DNA of 64,000 bases from Panulirus ornatus (Eukaryota > Arthropoda > Malacostraca > Decapoda > Palinuridae). The position numbers were made by a program, and so were the translations under genes. Under the pieces are notes generated by a model. The model made no database searches, was not told the DNA's origin, and saw only the letters and a list, made by a program, of their open reading frames with translations. Location of the stretch: assembly GCF_036320965.1 (NCBI RefSeq), contig NC_092264.1, forward strand, positions 11,871,894 to 11,935,893, given 5' to 3'. Positions 1-10,366 of this stretch are shown here, in pieces; within the stretch, counting starts at the first letter, position 1, and every line of letters starts with the position of its first letter.

Positions 1-243
1 TTAATACTCGTTTGTGAGGAATGCGTGAGTGAGTGAGTCTCCTCCTGCTTGCTGCTGAGTCTTGCAGTGAGTCAGCGGCCATCACTGGCTATAACTGAGG
101 ATGGGTCATAAATCATTGGGACTGAGGCTGTGTTCATTCTTCTTTTTAAGGCTTAATAAGAGCAACAGTGTTCGTGGCTGAGCCCTTGAATAGATTGGCT
201 GCACTGGTCACTTTCTAATACATAGTGCGTTAGTGTATATGCC
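1..243. other. Unassigned sequence
   Basis: I see no gene, repeat array or RNA signal in this stretch before the first minisatellite. Confidence 0.4.
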
Positions 244-556
244 TGAGGCCTGTAGCGATGATGAGCCACGTCGTGTTGGTACTAATGTTTGAGGCTTGTG
301 ATGATGATGAGCCACGTCGTGTCGGTACGTATGCTTGAGGCCTGTAGTGATGATGAGCCATGTCGTGTTGGTACGTATGATTGAGGCCCGTAGTGATGAT
401 GAGCCACGTCGTGTTGGCGCGTATGATTGAGGCCCGTAGTGATGATGAGCCACGTCGTGTTGGTGCGTATGATTGAGGCCTGTAGTGATGATGAGCCACG
501 TCGTGTTGGTACTTATCATTGAAGCCTGTAGTGATGTTGAGCCACGAGGCCTTATA
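244..556. repeat. 46-bp minisatellite, about 6-7 copies
   Basis: The core GATGATGAGCCACGTCGTGT recurs at 257, 303, 349 and onward with a constant spacing of 46 bp. Copies differ by scattered substitutions and the last is truncated at GATGTTGAGCCACGAGG. Open frames across it arise only because the unit lacks stops. Confidence 0.9.
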
Positions 557-654
557 TCTGGGACCCGTTGTGCATTAGGTGTGTTACTGCACATGCATGA
601 GACCCGCCTCTGAACCACCTGTTTCACCAGCCACTCTGACCCTCTCTCCCTCTC

Positions 655-1030
655 TCCCTTCAACCAACTTCTCCCTCCCCCATCCTCCAACCAGCCTTTC
701 CGTCCCCCAACCTCCAACCAGCCTCTCCCTCGCCCATCCTCCAACCAGCCTCTCCCTCCTCCATGCTCCAACCAGCCTCTCCCTCTCCCAACCTCCAACC
801 AGCATCTCTCCCTCCCAACCTCCAACCAACTTTTCTCTCCCCATCCTCCAACCAGCCTGTCCGTCCCCCAACCTCCTACCAGCCTCTACCTACACCATCT
901 TCCAACCAGCTGCTCCGTCCCCAAACCTCCAATCAGCCTCTCCCTCCTCCAACCTCCAACCAGCCTCTTCCTTCACTATCCTCCAACCAGCCTCTCCCAC
1001 CCAACCTCCAACCAGCCGGCCCCTCCCCCA
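655..1030. repeat. Pyrimidine-rich ~27-bp minisatellite
   Basis: Repeats of CCTCCAACCAGCCTCTCCCT with variable CCCAT/CCCAA/CTCCAT linkers give a period near 27 bp. The plus strand is almost free of G. The frames over it (Pro/Ser/Leu-rich on plus, Gly/Glu/Trp-rich on minus) are repeat artefacts with no other coding evidence. Confidence 0.85.
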
Positions 1031-1333
1031 TCCCCAAATCAACATACTGTTCCCAAGAGTTGTTTGTGTTTACTATTTTCTCTCTACATAAACAAAAAAG
1101 AAAAGAGAATCAATTTTCATATCCCGTAAATAAAATTCTGAAAATGCTCTTGTTTATCCACAGTATAGGAAATAGACAGACACAGGACACAGACAGTTAG
1201 ATGACACACAAAGTGACAGATAGACGGATACACACACAGCCGAATAGACAGAGATTTAAGAGATGGGAGGAGGAAGATTGGTGGAGAGGAAGCAGTGTGT
1301 CTGTAGGGTCAAGTTTGGAGACCATAGTCCTGC

Positions 1334-1740
1334 CCGGTAACTGGATCCCATTCCTTCAACACATCAAGTGCCGGTAACTGGATCCCATTCCTTCAACACA
1401 TCAAGTGCCGGTAACTGGATCCCATTCCTTCAACACATCAAGGGCCGGTAACTGGATCCCATTCCTTCAACACATCAAGGGCCGGTAACTGGATCCCATT
1501 CCTTCAACACATCAAGGGCCGGTAACTGGATCCCATTCCTTCAGCACATCAAGGGCCGGTAACTGGATCCCATTCCTTCAACACATCAAGGGCCGGTAAC
1601 TGGATCCCATTCCTTCAGCACATCAAGGGCCGGTAACTGGATTCCATTCCTTCAGCACATCAAGGGCCGGTAACTGGATCCCATTCCTTCAACACATCAA
1701 GTGCCGGTAACTGGATCCCATTCCTTCAACACATCAAGGT
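1334..1740. repeat. 37-bp satellite-like array, 11 copies
   Basis: Eleven copies of a unit containing CCGGTAACTGGATCCCATTC are spaced 37 bp apart (for example at 1334 and 1371). Copies are nearly identical, differing mainly as AAGTGCC versus AAGGGCC and CAACAC versus CAGCAC. Every copy but one (GGATTCC near 1640) carries GGATCC, a BamHI site, so the array would give a 37-bp ladder. Confidence 0.95.
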
Positions 1741-1846
1741 TAACCTGGTAATAATGTTGTAGGAAAGTATAGGGAAAATGTCATCCCAGTTTCGACATCA
1801 GAGGAACTTCAAAACTTCCCACCGTTTGACTAGCAGACGCCCGGCC

Positions 1847-1848
<2 letters not shown>

Positions 1849-1905
<57 letters not shown>
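1849..1905. repeat. (CA)n microsatellite
   Basis: An uninterrupted CA dinucleotide run of about 57 bp. Confidence 0.97.
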
Positions 1906-1907
<2 letters not shown>

Positions 1908-1914
1908 CGACTTG

Positions 1915-2048
1915 AATGAATAATGGTAAACAAATAGATAACAGTTATTGGATTTTGGGAGCCATTAGGCTGAAAATACACACTTGAAGTATTGCAAATA
2001 TTACAGGACTGGGAGGCCATGATAGTGACTAGTTAACTGATCATGAAA

Positions 2049-2050
<2 letters not shown>
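1915..2050. repeat. Interspersed repeat, copy 1 (paired with 36739-36890)
   Basis: The stretch from AAACAAATAGATAACAGT to TAACTGATCATGAAAGA aligns along its length with 36739-36890 at roughly 75-80 % by eye. It sits between a (CA)n run and a (GT)n run; the 36.7 kb copy also follows a (GT)n run. It has no coding potential. The boundary at microsatellites resembles the body of a SINE or MITE-like repeat. Confidence 0.65.

Positions 2051-2051
<1 letters not shown>

Positions 2052-2092
<41 letters not shown>
2052..2092. repeat. (GT)n microsatellite
   Basis: An uninterrupted GT run of about 41 bp directly following the interspersed repeat at 1915-2050. Confidence 0.97.
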
Positions 2093-2095
<3 letters not shown>

Positions 2096-2099
2096 CAAG

Positions 2100-2205
2100 C
2101 ATAGCCGTAAAGAAATGGTACATAAATACATGATTTAGAGACGGGGCAACACCGAGTGTAAAATTCTTTCTCCCTAACACACAAATAATGTTGAAAATTA
2201 ACACA
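2100..2205. repeat. Body of (GT)n-linked composite repeat, copy A
   Basis: It contains AGAGACGGGGCAACACCGAG, then GTGTAAAATTCTTTCTCCC and CACACAAATAATG. The same block follows a (GT)n run at 2450-2573 and at 37870-37990, so this is a dispersed family of three local copies. Confidence 0.7.
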
Positions 2206-2360
2206 TACATGGTGTAGTGTTTAGCGCTACTGACAATGAGCCAGCACGGGCCAGCCCTGGGTCGGACCCGCATAGGTTTGAAGTATGTGTGTGTTGGCAG
2301 TTGGACACACCCATCCCACGTTCTCATCCTCCCTTCAAAGTTGGTCGATAATTGAGTTGT
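2205..2360 (+). repeat. tRNA-like SINE head
   Basis: TGGTGTAGTGTTTAGCG resembles an RNA polymerase III A box and GGGTCGGACCC resembles a B box about 35 bp downstream. That is the usual spacing of tRNA-derived SINE heads. It runs into a (GT)n tract and then the composite-repeat body at 2450. It is not a functional tRNA: no clean acceptor stem is visible. Confidence 0.5.
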
Positions 2361-2378
2361 GTATGTGTGTGTGTGTGT

Positions 2379-2448
<70 letters not shown>
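2361..2448. repeat. (GT)n microsatellite with one TAT interruption
   Basis: Long GT run joining the tRNA-like head to the composite-repeat body. Confidence 0.97.
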
Positions 2449-2449
<1 letters not shown>

Positions 2450-2575
2450 CAAACATATATATATATGAATTAAAACATGGTACATACATATATACAAGTT
2501 TAAGAGACGGAGCAACACGAGTGTAAAACTCTCTCTCGTATATAAGTAGTAAACACAAATAATAATCACACATAT
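2449..2575. repeat. Body of (GT)n-linked composite repeat, copy B
   Basis: It contains AAAACATGGTACATACAT, AGAGACGGAGCAACACGAG and ACACAAATAATAATCACAC in the same order as 2100-2205 and 37870-37990. Together with the head at 2205 it may be a single SINE with an internal (GT)n. Confidence 0.7.
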
Positions 2576-3009
2576 GTGAACCTCCGCCACTCTAACACGG
2601 CTCTCCAGCCTTTCTACAGTGGCCTCCATCCCTGAGTGATCCCTTAAGATAATGCGAATCCACATCTGTCATACTGCCTCTGTCTGCTCACTCGTCCCTC
2701 TGTTAATTCTTCCCTTTGAAACAGGAAGGGTCAAACGTTGTAATCTCTCAAAAGCACATTAGTACTTATATCCCTTGTGGACAGGATGACAGGATAACTC
2801 TCCCACTGCTTCAGTCTGACTGAATCGTTTCGTGTTTAACTGTGTGACCAACTTTGCCTGGCGCCTTCAATCTATTGTGAGCTGATTTTCACTTTTGTAA
2901 TTTGGTAGTTGTGGGTTTCTGGTGGAGCATTTCCCTCTCCTCAGCTTACAACACAGATGACATAACTCTCTGATGCCAAGCCTTTGTTGAGATTCGAATA
3001 CCATATGGC
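2576..3009. other. Unassigned sequence
   Basis: No recognisable gene or repeat family is visible; no long frame with protein-like character. Confidence 0.4.
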
Positions 3010-3700
3010 CAGTTTTTAGACAGATCTATGATCTGTGCCACAAGCTCACTGCACTTGGACAGTTTTCTTTATCACAAGTTCACAGCATTTGAGCAACTTT
3101 CTGTGTTGCAAGCTCACAAATCTAGAGTTGCTTCTTGTGTCATGAATTCACTCCATTAAAACATCATGACCTCACCGTATCAAAGTTACTTGTGTAATAA
3201 GTTCACAGTACTGGAGCAGCTTGTCGCGTCACAAGCTCAAACGAAGCTTCCTATGTCATGAGCTCAAAGTATTTATGCTCTTTGTATAACCAACTCATAG
3301 TACCGGAGCAGCCTGCTATCTCATGAACTCATAACACAAATGCCCTTTGTTGTGTAATAAGCCTAGAGTACTAAAACTATGCTGTGTCACAACCTCAAAC
3401 CACAATAGCAGCTTTCAGTATGACAAGCCCACAGTAACAGAGCAGGCTGTGTCACAAGCTCACAGCAACGGAGCAGACTGTGTCACAAACTCAGCAACGG
3501 AGCAGGCTGTGTCACAAGCTCACAGCAACGTAGCAGGCTGTGTCACAAGCTCACAGTAACGGAGCAGGCTGTGTCACAAACTCAGCAACGGAGCAGGCTG
3601 TGTCACAAGCTCACAGCAACGGAGCAGGCTGTGTCACAAGCTCACAATACTGTGGCAGTTGGCTGCGTCACAGACTCACAATACCGAAGCAGTTCGAACT
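3010..3700. repeat. Satellite with homogenised core (31-bp) and decayed flanks
   Basis: Between about 3430 and 3650 the unit CACAAGCTCACAGCAACGGA plus GCAGGCTGTGT recurs every 29-31 bp almost unchanged. Upstream, from about 3010, related but strongly diverged words recur (CACAAGTTCACAGCATTTGA; CATGAGCTCAAAGTATTTAT) with looser spacing. This is the pattern expected when unequal exchange keeps the core uniform while the edges decay. Confidence 0.8.
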
Positions 3701-4116
3701 GTCTCCGAATGCCAGATATGGATCATCCTGGAGTATCCACGCGCGCAGGACACGAGAGGAACCCTGACATAGACACGAGGCACCTCCTGCACCAGCAGCA
3801 ATGCCTGTGGACAGCTCGAGGTCAGGTAGAGTCAATATAGAGAGAAGGACAGTGTCTCCAGTGAGGCTGTTGAGAACCGGAGTGTGGCTGTCCGGGCGGG
3901 GGGAGCGGGCATGGTTGCTGAGGGGAATGAGTCTAGTCATCCAGGGAAGGAGTTGGTAACAGCCATGGGGGTGTATCCATCTAGAGGAAACCTTGGCAGC
4001 AGATGTTGTTGCTGCTACAGACCAGGGTTGTGAGGCTGGTTGCAAGGCGTGGTTGTGAAGTGTCTGGTTGTGGAGTTGATGGCAGAGCAGGCTTCTGAGG
4101 TATTCCTCAGGAGAAA

Positions 4117-4450
4117 GAAGAAGGCGTGTTCTTTGAGAGTCAGAGCTGTGGTCGCCCGGGGTAGGAGGTGGTAGCAGCCGTGGTTACTAAGAGTCAAGGT
4201 TGTGACAGATGTGGTTGTCGAAGGTGTGCTGGCCCAGGAAGGTATCGGGTGGCGAGCGTGGCTGTTGAGGGTCAGAAGGAGGAAGAAGAAGACGTGTTCT
4301 TTGAGAGTCAGAGCTGTGGTCGTCCCGGGTAGAAGGTGGTAGTAGCCGTGGTTACTAAGAGTCAAGGTTGTGGCAGATGTGGTTGTTGAAGGTGTGATGG
4401 CCCAGGAAGGTATCGGGTGGCGAGCGTGGCTGTTGAGGGTCAGGAGAAAT
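4117..4450. repeat. 168-bp tandem duplication
   Basis: The block from GTGTTCTTTGAGAGTCAGAG to GGCGAGCGTGGCTGTTGAGG occurs twice, 168 bp apart (4131 versus 4299). The copies differ at a handful of positions. The open frames on both strands come from the duplicated GT-rich sequence and match no family I recognise. Confidence 0.85.
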
Positions 4451-5224
4451 GACCTTCCGAACTCAGAGTTGTTAATAGATATCAAGTGTTATGGGTCGGA
4501 GGTGTGGTTATTTGGAGGAGCAGCTGGTGGCAAGCGTGGTAGCAATGGAGTGTCGGGATGTGGTCGTCTGCTGCGAGGTAATGTTTGGTTTTCATCAGTT
4601 GCCACCAGAAGGTATTTTCAATTTTCCCATCGCCATCAGTCAGCGGCTCCTGGGTTGAGGCGCCTGGTGAGGCCAACGAGAGACGAAACCGTTTTCTTTT
4701 ATCATTTTGTTTCTCTTTTTCCAATGACCGTTCTTGTGTTTGTGTTTGTTTGACAAGTTACTCACCGTGATCCATTCACTTACCTTTATCTTTCAGTGTG
4801 TATGCCACCCGCTTGTACATTCTGTCATTCAGCTGGTTTATATAGTATTCTACACTCTCTGTTTTCTTCGTAATTCCCTTCTACTTATCATGTCCTCAGT
4901 GTTATTTCTAGTGATATTAAGAATTTTTATAGAAGAATCCTCGATCCATATTCCAATAAGTTATAACGTTGAATCAATTGTAATGCATAGAAGAGATTCC
5001 AATCATATCATCGTCATATCTTCTAGTTTCCTTTTTACAGATGTTAAGGCTCCCTCAGAAAGACATATATGCAAGAAAAAATCAAGAGGCATTTTCAGAT
5101 ATTTACATGAGTTTATATGAGAAAGACAGACAATAGGAGGCCTGATTGTCCCACAACTGGGTTGTCTGGAAAAAAAGAAAAAAGAAAAGGATTTTAACCT
5201 AACAAGAAAATGTATTTCCACTTA
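4451..5224. other. Unassigned sequence
   Basis: No gene recognised. A 128-residue plus-strand frame at 4734-5120 has no domain, signal or repeat that would support it. Confidence 0.4.
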
Positions 5225-5750
5225 GCAATTTTTAAGCTATCACTGACTCCTCGCTGATGCACATCATCCTTCTAGTGTCCCCGTTACCGCTGTCGTTTAT
5301 ACAGCATATTTTTGGCATTTTTCTCAGAGTACACCTGAATTTATAAGATATTTTTCTACACGACTTTTGAAGATACTTATTGTTACAGAACTCACTACGT
5401 CTGACGGTAACTTGTTCCAGTGCTCAATACACATATAGGAAAAGACACTTTTTCCCACGTCCCGTAATACATCTTTTAGTTTTGAGTTTTATTCCATTTT
5501 TCCTGATAACCGCATTTTCTTGTACTTCAAAAAAATGTTCGTGATTTACGTTGTCGAACTTGTTCAGAATTTTGAACACTTGGAGTAAGTCGCCTCAAAG
5601 TCTACGCTTTTTCAGGGGAAGAGATCCAATCGTTTTAGCCTTTCTTCGTGCGCCAAAATCTTAAGGGATGGAATCAATATTGTCTCGTGTCTTTGTACTT
5701 GCTCTAACTTTTCCTCGTCTTTTTTAATAGTTTAGGGACCAAAGCTGGAC
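5225..5750 (-). pseudogene. Relict CR1/L2-like LINE, C-terminal end of ORF2
   Basis: Read on the minus strand from about 5750 down to 5270, this gives the typical end of CR1/L2-group non-LTR polymerases, split over frames. The pieces are KLEQVQRHETILIPSLKIL, then HEERLKRLDLF, then KLKDVLRD followed by SVFSYMCIEHWNKLPSDVV and FKSRVEKYL. In those families this region follows the RT thumb and ends the protein. At least one in-frame stop and several frameshifts interrupt it and no RT core is left, so it is an old 5'-truncated, inactive copy. The clade assignment (CR1 versus L2 versus Rex/Daphne types) cannot be made from this fragment. Confidence 0.75.
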
Positions 5751-5764
5751 TACATATTCATGGT

Positions 5765-5939
5765 GTATGAACACGAATATAGTGCATATTAACACGCACT
5801 TTCATAGAACACATTACACATGCCAACAGCCAGGATCCAATCTCAGGTCATTTTGCGTGGTGTACGAGAACGCTACCAGCTAGGCTATGATCGCCCCTAA
5901 TAGGGAAATGACTATTCGATTACACGTAATCGAATACCC
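5765..5939 (-). repeat. tRNA-derived SINE, left (inverted) copy
   Basis: On the minus strand GGGGCGATCATAGCCTAGCT leads into GGTAGCG (A-box-like). About 35 nt later comes AGATTGGATCC (B-box-like), then GGCTGTTGGCATGTG. The same order occurs on the plus strand at 5995-6190, so two related SINEs stand head to head. Upstream of the head, at 5914-5935, lies a 22-nt perfect palindrome with arms ATTCGATTAC / GTAATCGAAT. Confidence 0.75.
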
Positions 5940-5994
5940 TTTGTGTGAGCCTGATGGGATTTGACCCGCCTAGACCCCACTGCTCATGTATGTG

Positions 5995-6222
5995 TGATGA
6001 AGGGTATTCGATTACGTGTTATCGAAAACTCATTTCTATATAAGAAGCGATCATAGATAGCCTAGTCGTTAGCGTTCCCGATTACCACGCGAAAGGTACT
6101 TAGTTCGAATCCTGTCTGTTGGAGGGTATTAGTGTTCTATTAAAGAGAGCGTTCATATGCATTACATTCGTGTTCAAATACCTCCGCGTTGGTACATCAA
6201 GATTTTGTAATATTCCACTGCT
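5995..6222 (+). repeat. tRNA-derived SINE, right copy
   Basis: The tRNA-like head begins near GCGATCATAGATAGCCTAGT, with A-box-like TAGCCTAGTCGTTAGCG and a near-consensus B box AGTTCGAATCC at about 6107. It is followed by the body shared with 5765-5939. The preceding palindrome is degenerate here. A word found upstream of this copy (GATGGGATTTGACCC at 5949) recurs at 6237 as AATGAGATTTGACCC, so a unit of about 285 bp may have begun to repeat in tandem. Confidence 0.75.
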
Positions 6223-6285
6223 GGTAATGTGAGCGTAATGAGATTTGACCCATATACTTATATATGTCTTTATATTATTGTATTT

Positions 6286-7417
6286 AGTCGCTGACTCCCG
6301 TGTAAGCGAGGTAACGCAAGGAAATAGACGAAAAAATGGCCCAATCCACCCACATACACATCTATATACATATACGTCAACAAGATTCAGCTACATTTAT
6401 TATACTTAGTCGCTGACTCCTGCGTTAGCGAGGTAGCTTAAGGAAACAGACGAAAGAATGGCCCAACCCGCCCAAATACACAAGTATGTACAAACACGTC
6501 CACACACGCACATATAAATACCTATACATTTCAACGTATACATATACATACATACACAGACATATACACATATACACATGTACATATTTCATACTTATTG
6601 CCTTTATTCGTTCTTGTCGCTACCCCGCGACACATGAAATGACAGCCCCCTCCCGCCGCACGCGCGCGAGGTAGCGCTAGGAAAAGACAACAAAGGCCAC
6701 ATTCGTTCACACTCAGTCTTTAGCTGTCATGTATAATGCACTGAAAGTACAGCTTCCTTTCCACATCCAGGCCCTACAAAACTTTCCATGGTTTACTCCC
6801 AGACGCTTCACATGCCCTAGTTCAATCCACTGACAGCACGTCGAGCCCGGTATACCACATCGTTCCAATTCCCTCTATTCCTTGCACGCCTTTCACCCTC
6901 CTGCATGTTCAGACCCCGATCGCTCAAAATCTTTTTCACTCCATCCTTCCACCTCCAATTTGGTCTCACACTTCTCGTTCCCTCCACCTCTGACACATAT
7001 ATCTTCTTGGTCAATCTTTCCTCACTCATTCTCTCCATGTGACCAAACCATTTCAATACACCCTCTTCTGCTCTCTCAACCACACTCTTTTTATTATCAC
7101 ACATCTCTCTTACCCTATTACCACTTACTCTATCAAACCACCTCACACCACATATTGTCCTCAAACATCTCATTTCCAACACATCCACCCTCCCCCGCAC
7201 AACCCTATCTATAGCCCACGCCTCACATCCATATAACATTGTTGGAACCACTATTCCTTCAGACATACCCCTTTTTGCTTTCCGAGATAACGTTATCGCC
7301 TTCCACACATTCTTCAACGCTCCCAGAACCTTCGCCCCCTCCCAGTTAAATCCACTCCCATTTATCTAAAACTCTTCATTTCCTCCAGTATTTCTCCATT
7401 CAAACTTACCTCCAAGT
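6286..7417 (-). mobile_element. RTE-like LINE copy R1, sense 3' part
   Basis: The minus strand carries the C-terminal coding end (6817-7317) and the long form of the 3' UTR. The 3' terminal module (GTCGCTGACTCC...GCGAGGTA as seen on plus) is present twice, at 6286 and 6408, a 122-bp duplication. The coding end shows [29 protein letters not shown] and [14 protein letters not shown], which match R8. A deletion of about 50 bp removes codons near 7345. Homology stops at about 7413-7417, where the inverted 5' part begins, so the whole 6286-8825 block looks like one insertion with an inverted 5' end. Confidence 0.85.
6817..7317 (-). pseudogene. RTE-like LINE ORF, C-terminal fragment (R1)
   Basis: A 166-codon frame corresponding to the last quarter of the R8 protein, from the KNVWKxxTLSRKAK segment to the end. 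This is the region after the RT thumb that RTE-type proteins share ([23 protein letters not shown]). Its end, VVYRARRAVSGLN, is the longer C-terminus found in the older copies; the younger copies stop right after VVYRG. The frame lacks the catalytic RT motifs and is not functional. Confidence 0.85.
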
Positions 7418-8825
7418 TAGGGGATTAATTGGTGTACTTGGGGTGTTCGGTGTTGTAAATGGAAATGGTGAAGAGCTTGTAGATTTGTGTGCTGAGAAAA
7501 GACTGGTGATTGGGAATACCTGGTTTAAAAAGGAGAGATATACATAAGTATACGTATTAGGAGAGATCGCCAGAGAGCGTTATTGGATTACGTGTTAATT
7601 GATATGAGCTTGAAAGAGAGATTTTTGGATGTTAATGTGCTGAGAGGTGCAACTGGATGCGTGATCATTATCTTGTGGAGGCGAAGGTGAGGATTTGAAG
7701 AAGTTTTCAGAAAAGAAGAGAAAATGTTGGGATGAAGAGAGTGGTGAGAGGAAGTGAGCTTGGGAAGGAGGCTTGTGTGAGGAAGTACCAGGAAAGACTG
7801 AGTGCAGAATGGAAAAAAGGTGAGAGCAAAGGACATATGGGGAGTGGGGGAGGAATGGCGTGTATTTAGGGAAGCCGTGATGGCTTGCGCAAAAGATGCT
7901 TGTGGCATGAGAAGTGTGGGAGGTGGGCAGATTAGAAAGGGTAGTGAGTGGTGGGATGAAGAAGCAAGATCATTAGTGAAAGAGAAGAGGTAGGCATTTG
8001 GACGATTTTTGCAGGGAAATAGTGCAAATGACTGGGAGATGTATAAAAGAAAGAGGCAGGAGGTGAAGAGAAAAGTGCAAGAAGTGAAAAAGAGGGCAAA
8101 TGAGAGTTGGGGTAAAAGAGTATCATCAAATTTTAGGGAGAATAAAAAGATGTTTTGGAAGGCGGTAAATAAAGTGCGTCAGACAAGGGAACAAATGGGA
8201 ACATCAGTGAAGGGGGCTAATGGGGAGGTGATAACAAGTAGTGGTGATGTGAGTTGGAGCTGGAGTGAGAATTTTGAAGGTTTGTTGAATGTGTTTGATG
8301 ATAGAGTTGCAGATATAGGGTGTTTTGGTCGAGGTGGTGTGCAAAGTGCGAGGGTTAGGGAGAATGAATTGGTAAACAGAGAAGAGGTAGTGAAAGCTTT
8401 GCGGAAGATGAAGGCAGCAGGTTTGGATGGTATTGGTATGGAATTTATCAAAAAAGGGGTGACTGTGTTGTTGACTGGTTGGTGAGGATATTCAATGTAT
8501 GTGTGGCTCATGGTGAAGTGCCTGAGGATTGGCGGAATGCATGCAAAGTGCCATTGTACAAAGGCAAAGGGGATAAAGGTGAGTGTTCAAATTACAAAGG
8601 TATAAGTTTGTTGAGTATTCCTGAGAAATCATATGGGAGGGTATTGATTGAGAGAGTGAAGGCATGTACAGAGCATCAGATTGGGGAAGAGCAGTGTGGT
8701 TTCAGAAGTGGTAGAGTGATGTGTGGATCAGGTGTTTGCTTTGAAGAATGCATGTGTGTAGCATCTATGGACCTGGATAAGCATATGATAGAGTTGATAG
8801 AGATGCTCTGTGGAAGGTATCTGTG
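7418..8825 (+). mobile_element. RTE-like LINE copy R1, inverted 5' part
   Basis: The plus strand holds the upstream half of the same family, broken over several frames. First is the end of the APE endonuclease (FGVVNGNGEELVDLCAEKRL, IGNTWFKK, then the RDHYLVEA-like region near 7660-7685). Next come the linker ([20 protein letters not shown] at 8050-8105) and the RT N-terminus ([27 protein letters not shown] near 8690-8720). Homology ends at the first RT catalytic region ([14 protein letters not shown], 8766-8812), where R8 reads [16 protein letters not shown]. Frameshifts and stops make it a pseudogene. Confidence 0.85.
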
Positions 8826-10366
8826 TGTATAGTATTGACAGTACTCCCTCCTGCTTCTATTGATCTGTTACCGAGAAGAAAGAAACATCCAAAGCTTTCG
8901 TTTGTCACAGAAATCTGTGATTAAAAAGACACAAGTTATCACTGGCGATTATTCTGATTTCGGATTGGGTCTTGATGGGTTCTTGTTTTCTACGACGTAC
9001 TTTGCTTTCTTTACCATTGCCCTGTGACTGATGGCCAATTTATGCAGATGACTAAAATTCTTACTAACTTCACGACTTCTTATCTTCTTATCTCGATGTT
9101 TTTTTTTTTTTTTCATTTATCAATCATATGATTAAATAATGCCTTCGAGTATCTCATGATTACGATGAAGACTCCAAACCATCAAAATAATTAATCTTTT
9201 TTTCTTTCTTTTTTGTGCAATATTTTGTAAATGTTGACTACAGTATTCATTAGCTCTCACCAGCATCAAAGGTGAACATTTTTGTAAAAACCGACTTTGA
9301 ACTGAGTCCCAGCGACGGCCGGATGTTAAAACAAGCAGCGCTTCAAAGCCGAAGTACCAGAACTGTAGAATATATATTTTAACCACTTCGACACGGTGCA
9401 TGGAAAACCAGTTAGCATTTTCATGCCGCTATGTTGGGGGACCACATAGAAAAAAAATGTTTTAACTGGCAAATATATATTTACAGAAAGGATTACATGC
9501 CTGACATGGCTTACAAACAAAAATTGGTGACACATCTAAATGTATATTTGAATTCGAAATTAACAGCCGGCTGTCCAGACAAAGATTTAGGCTGGGGAAA
9601 GTTAATGGTAAAGAGGAACATTTAGTGATGGAACAGGAGGCAAGAGGGATATCTCTGAGTACAATGATTATATCAAACTTATACACCAGAGTGGAAGATA
9701 TGGAGTAATATTGACCATAAAGGAACTGTGCTGGAAGGAATTATCTTTAGATTTTGAGCGATATACTTCATGTCAGCCAATGTTGTACAACTCTAGGCGC
9801 TGGATAATGAATAATGAATGTTATGAGGTCAGAACTACGTAGGTACGTGTTGATAAGCATCTAGACGGCAAGTGTGTGGGATAGTCTTGTTGTGTCAGAC
9901 TTGAAGGAGTTGGTAGCTTCCAGATCAAGCAAAAACGAGGAAGAAGGAGCTGGAGAATAGATCCCGCCTTTGATATGAGCAGGAAACTTGAAGCCTCAAA
10001 TGTACAGGCATATCAACCCATATGCAAGGTTGAAGAGGACTTTTTATTCACAGTGACTATTCTTATCATCCTTTACACTTCTTATTCCTCTAACAAGTAT
10101 ACTCCTGATCTAGGAGACCATCACTGGAAAGTATGCTGTCGAGGTAGGTGAACTTCTCTTCCTTGTTCATCTGTGTTCCAGGGATGGGTCGAGGGAGGCT
10201 GGTGGACAAGGTATGGCAGAGGGTTGGAGGAGAACCTACGTCTTGCTATGACTGATCATCAAGCCCAGGACCTGGAAAGCCTCAGAGAAGCTGTCCACTA
10301 TGCATTGGAGGTCAGTCTGTGTCTACAACATGAGAATACAGTCATGTCATTTAGTCCTATTTAATC
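8826..10366. other. Unassigned, moderately AT-rich sequence
   Basis: I see no recognisable gene, tandem array or dispersed family. Short T-rich runs occur at 9100-9115 and 9198-9212. Several frames of 60-90 codons exist but none has a recognisable domain. Confidence 0.4.
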
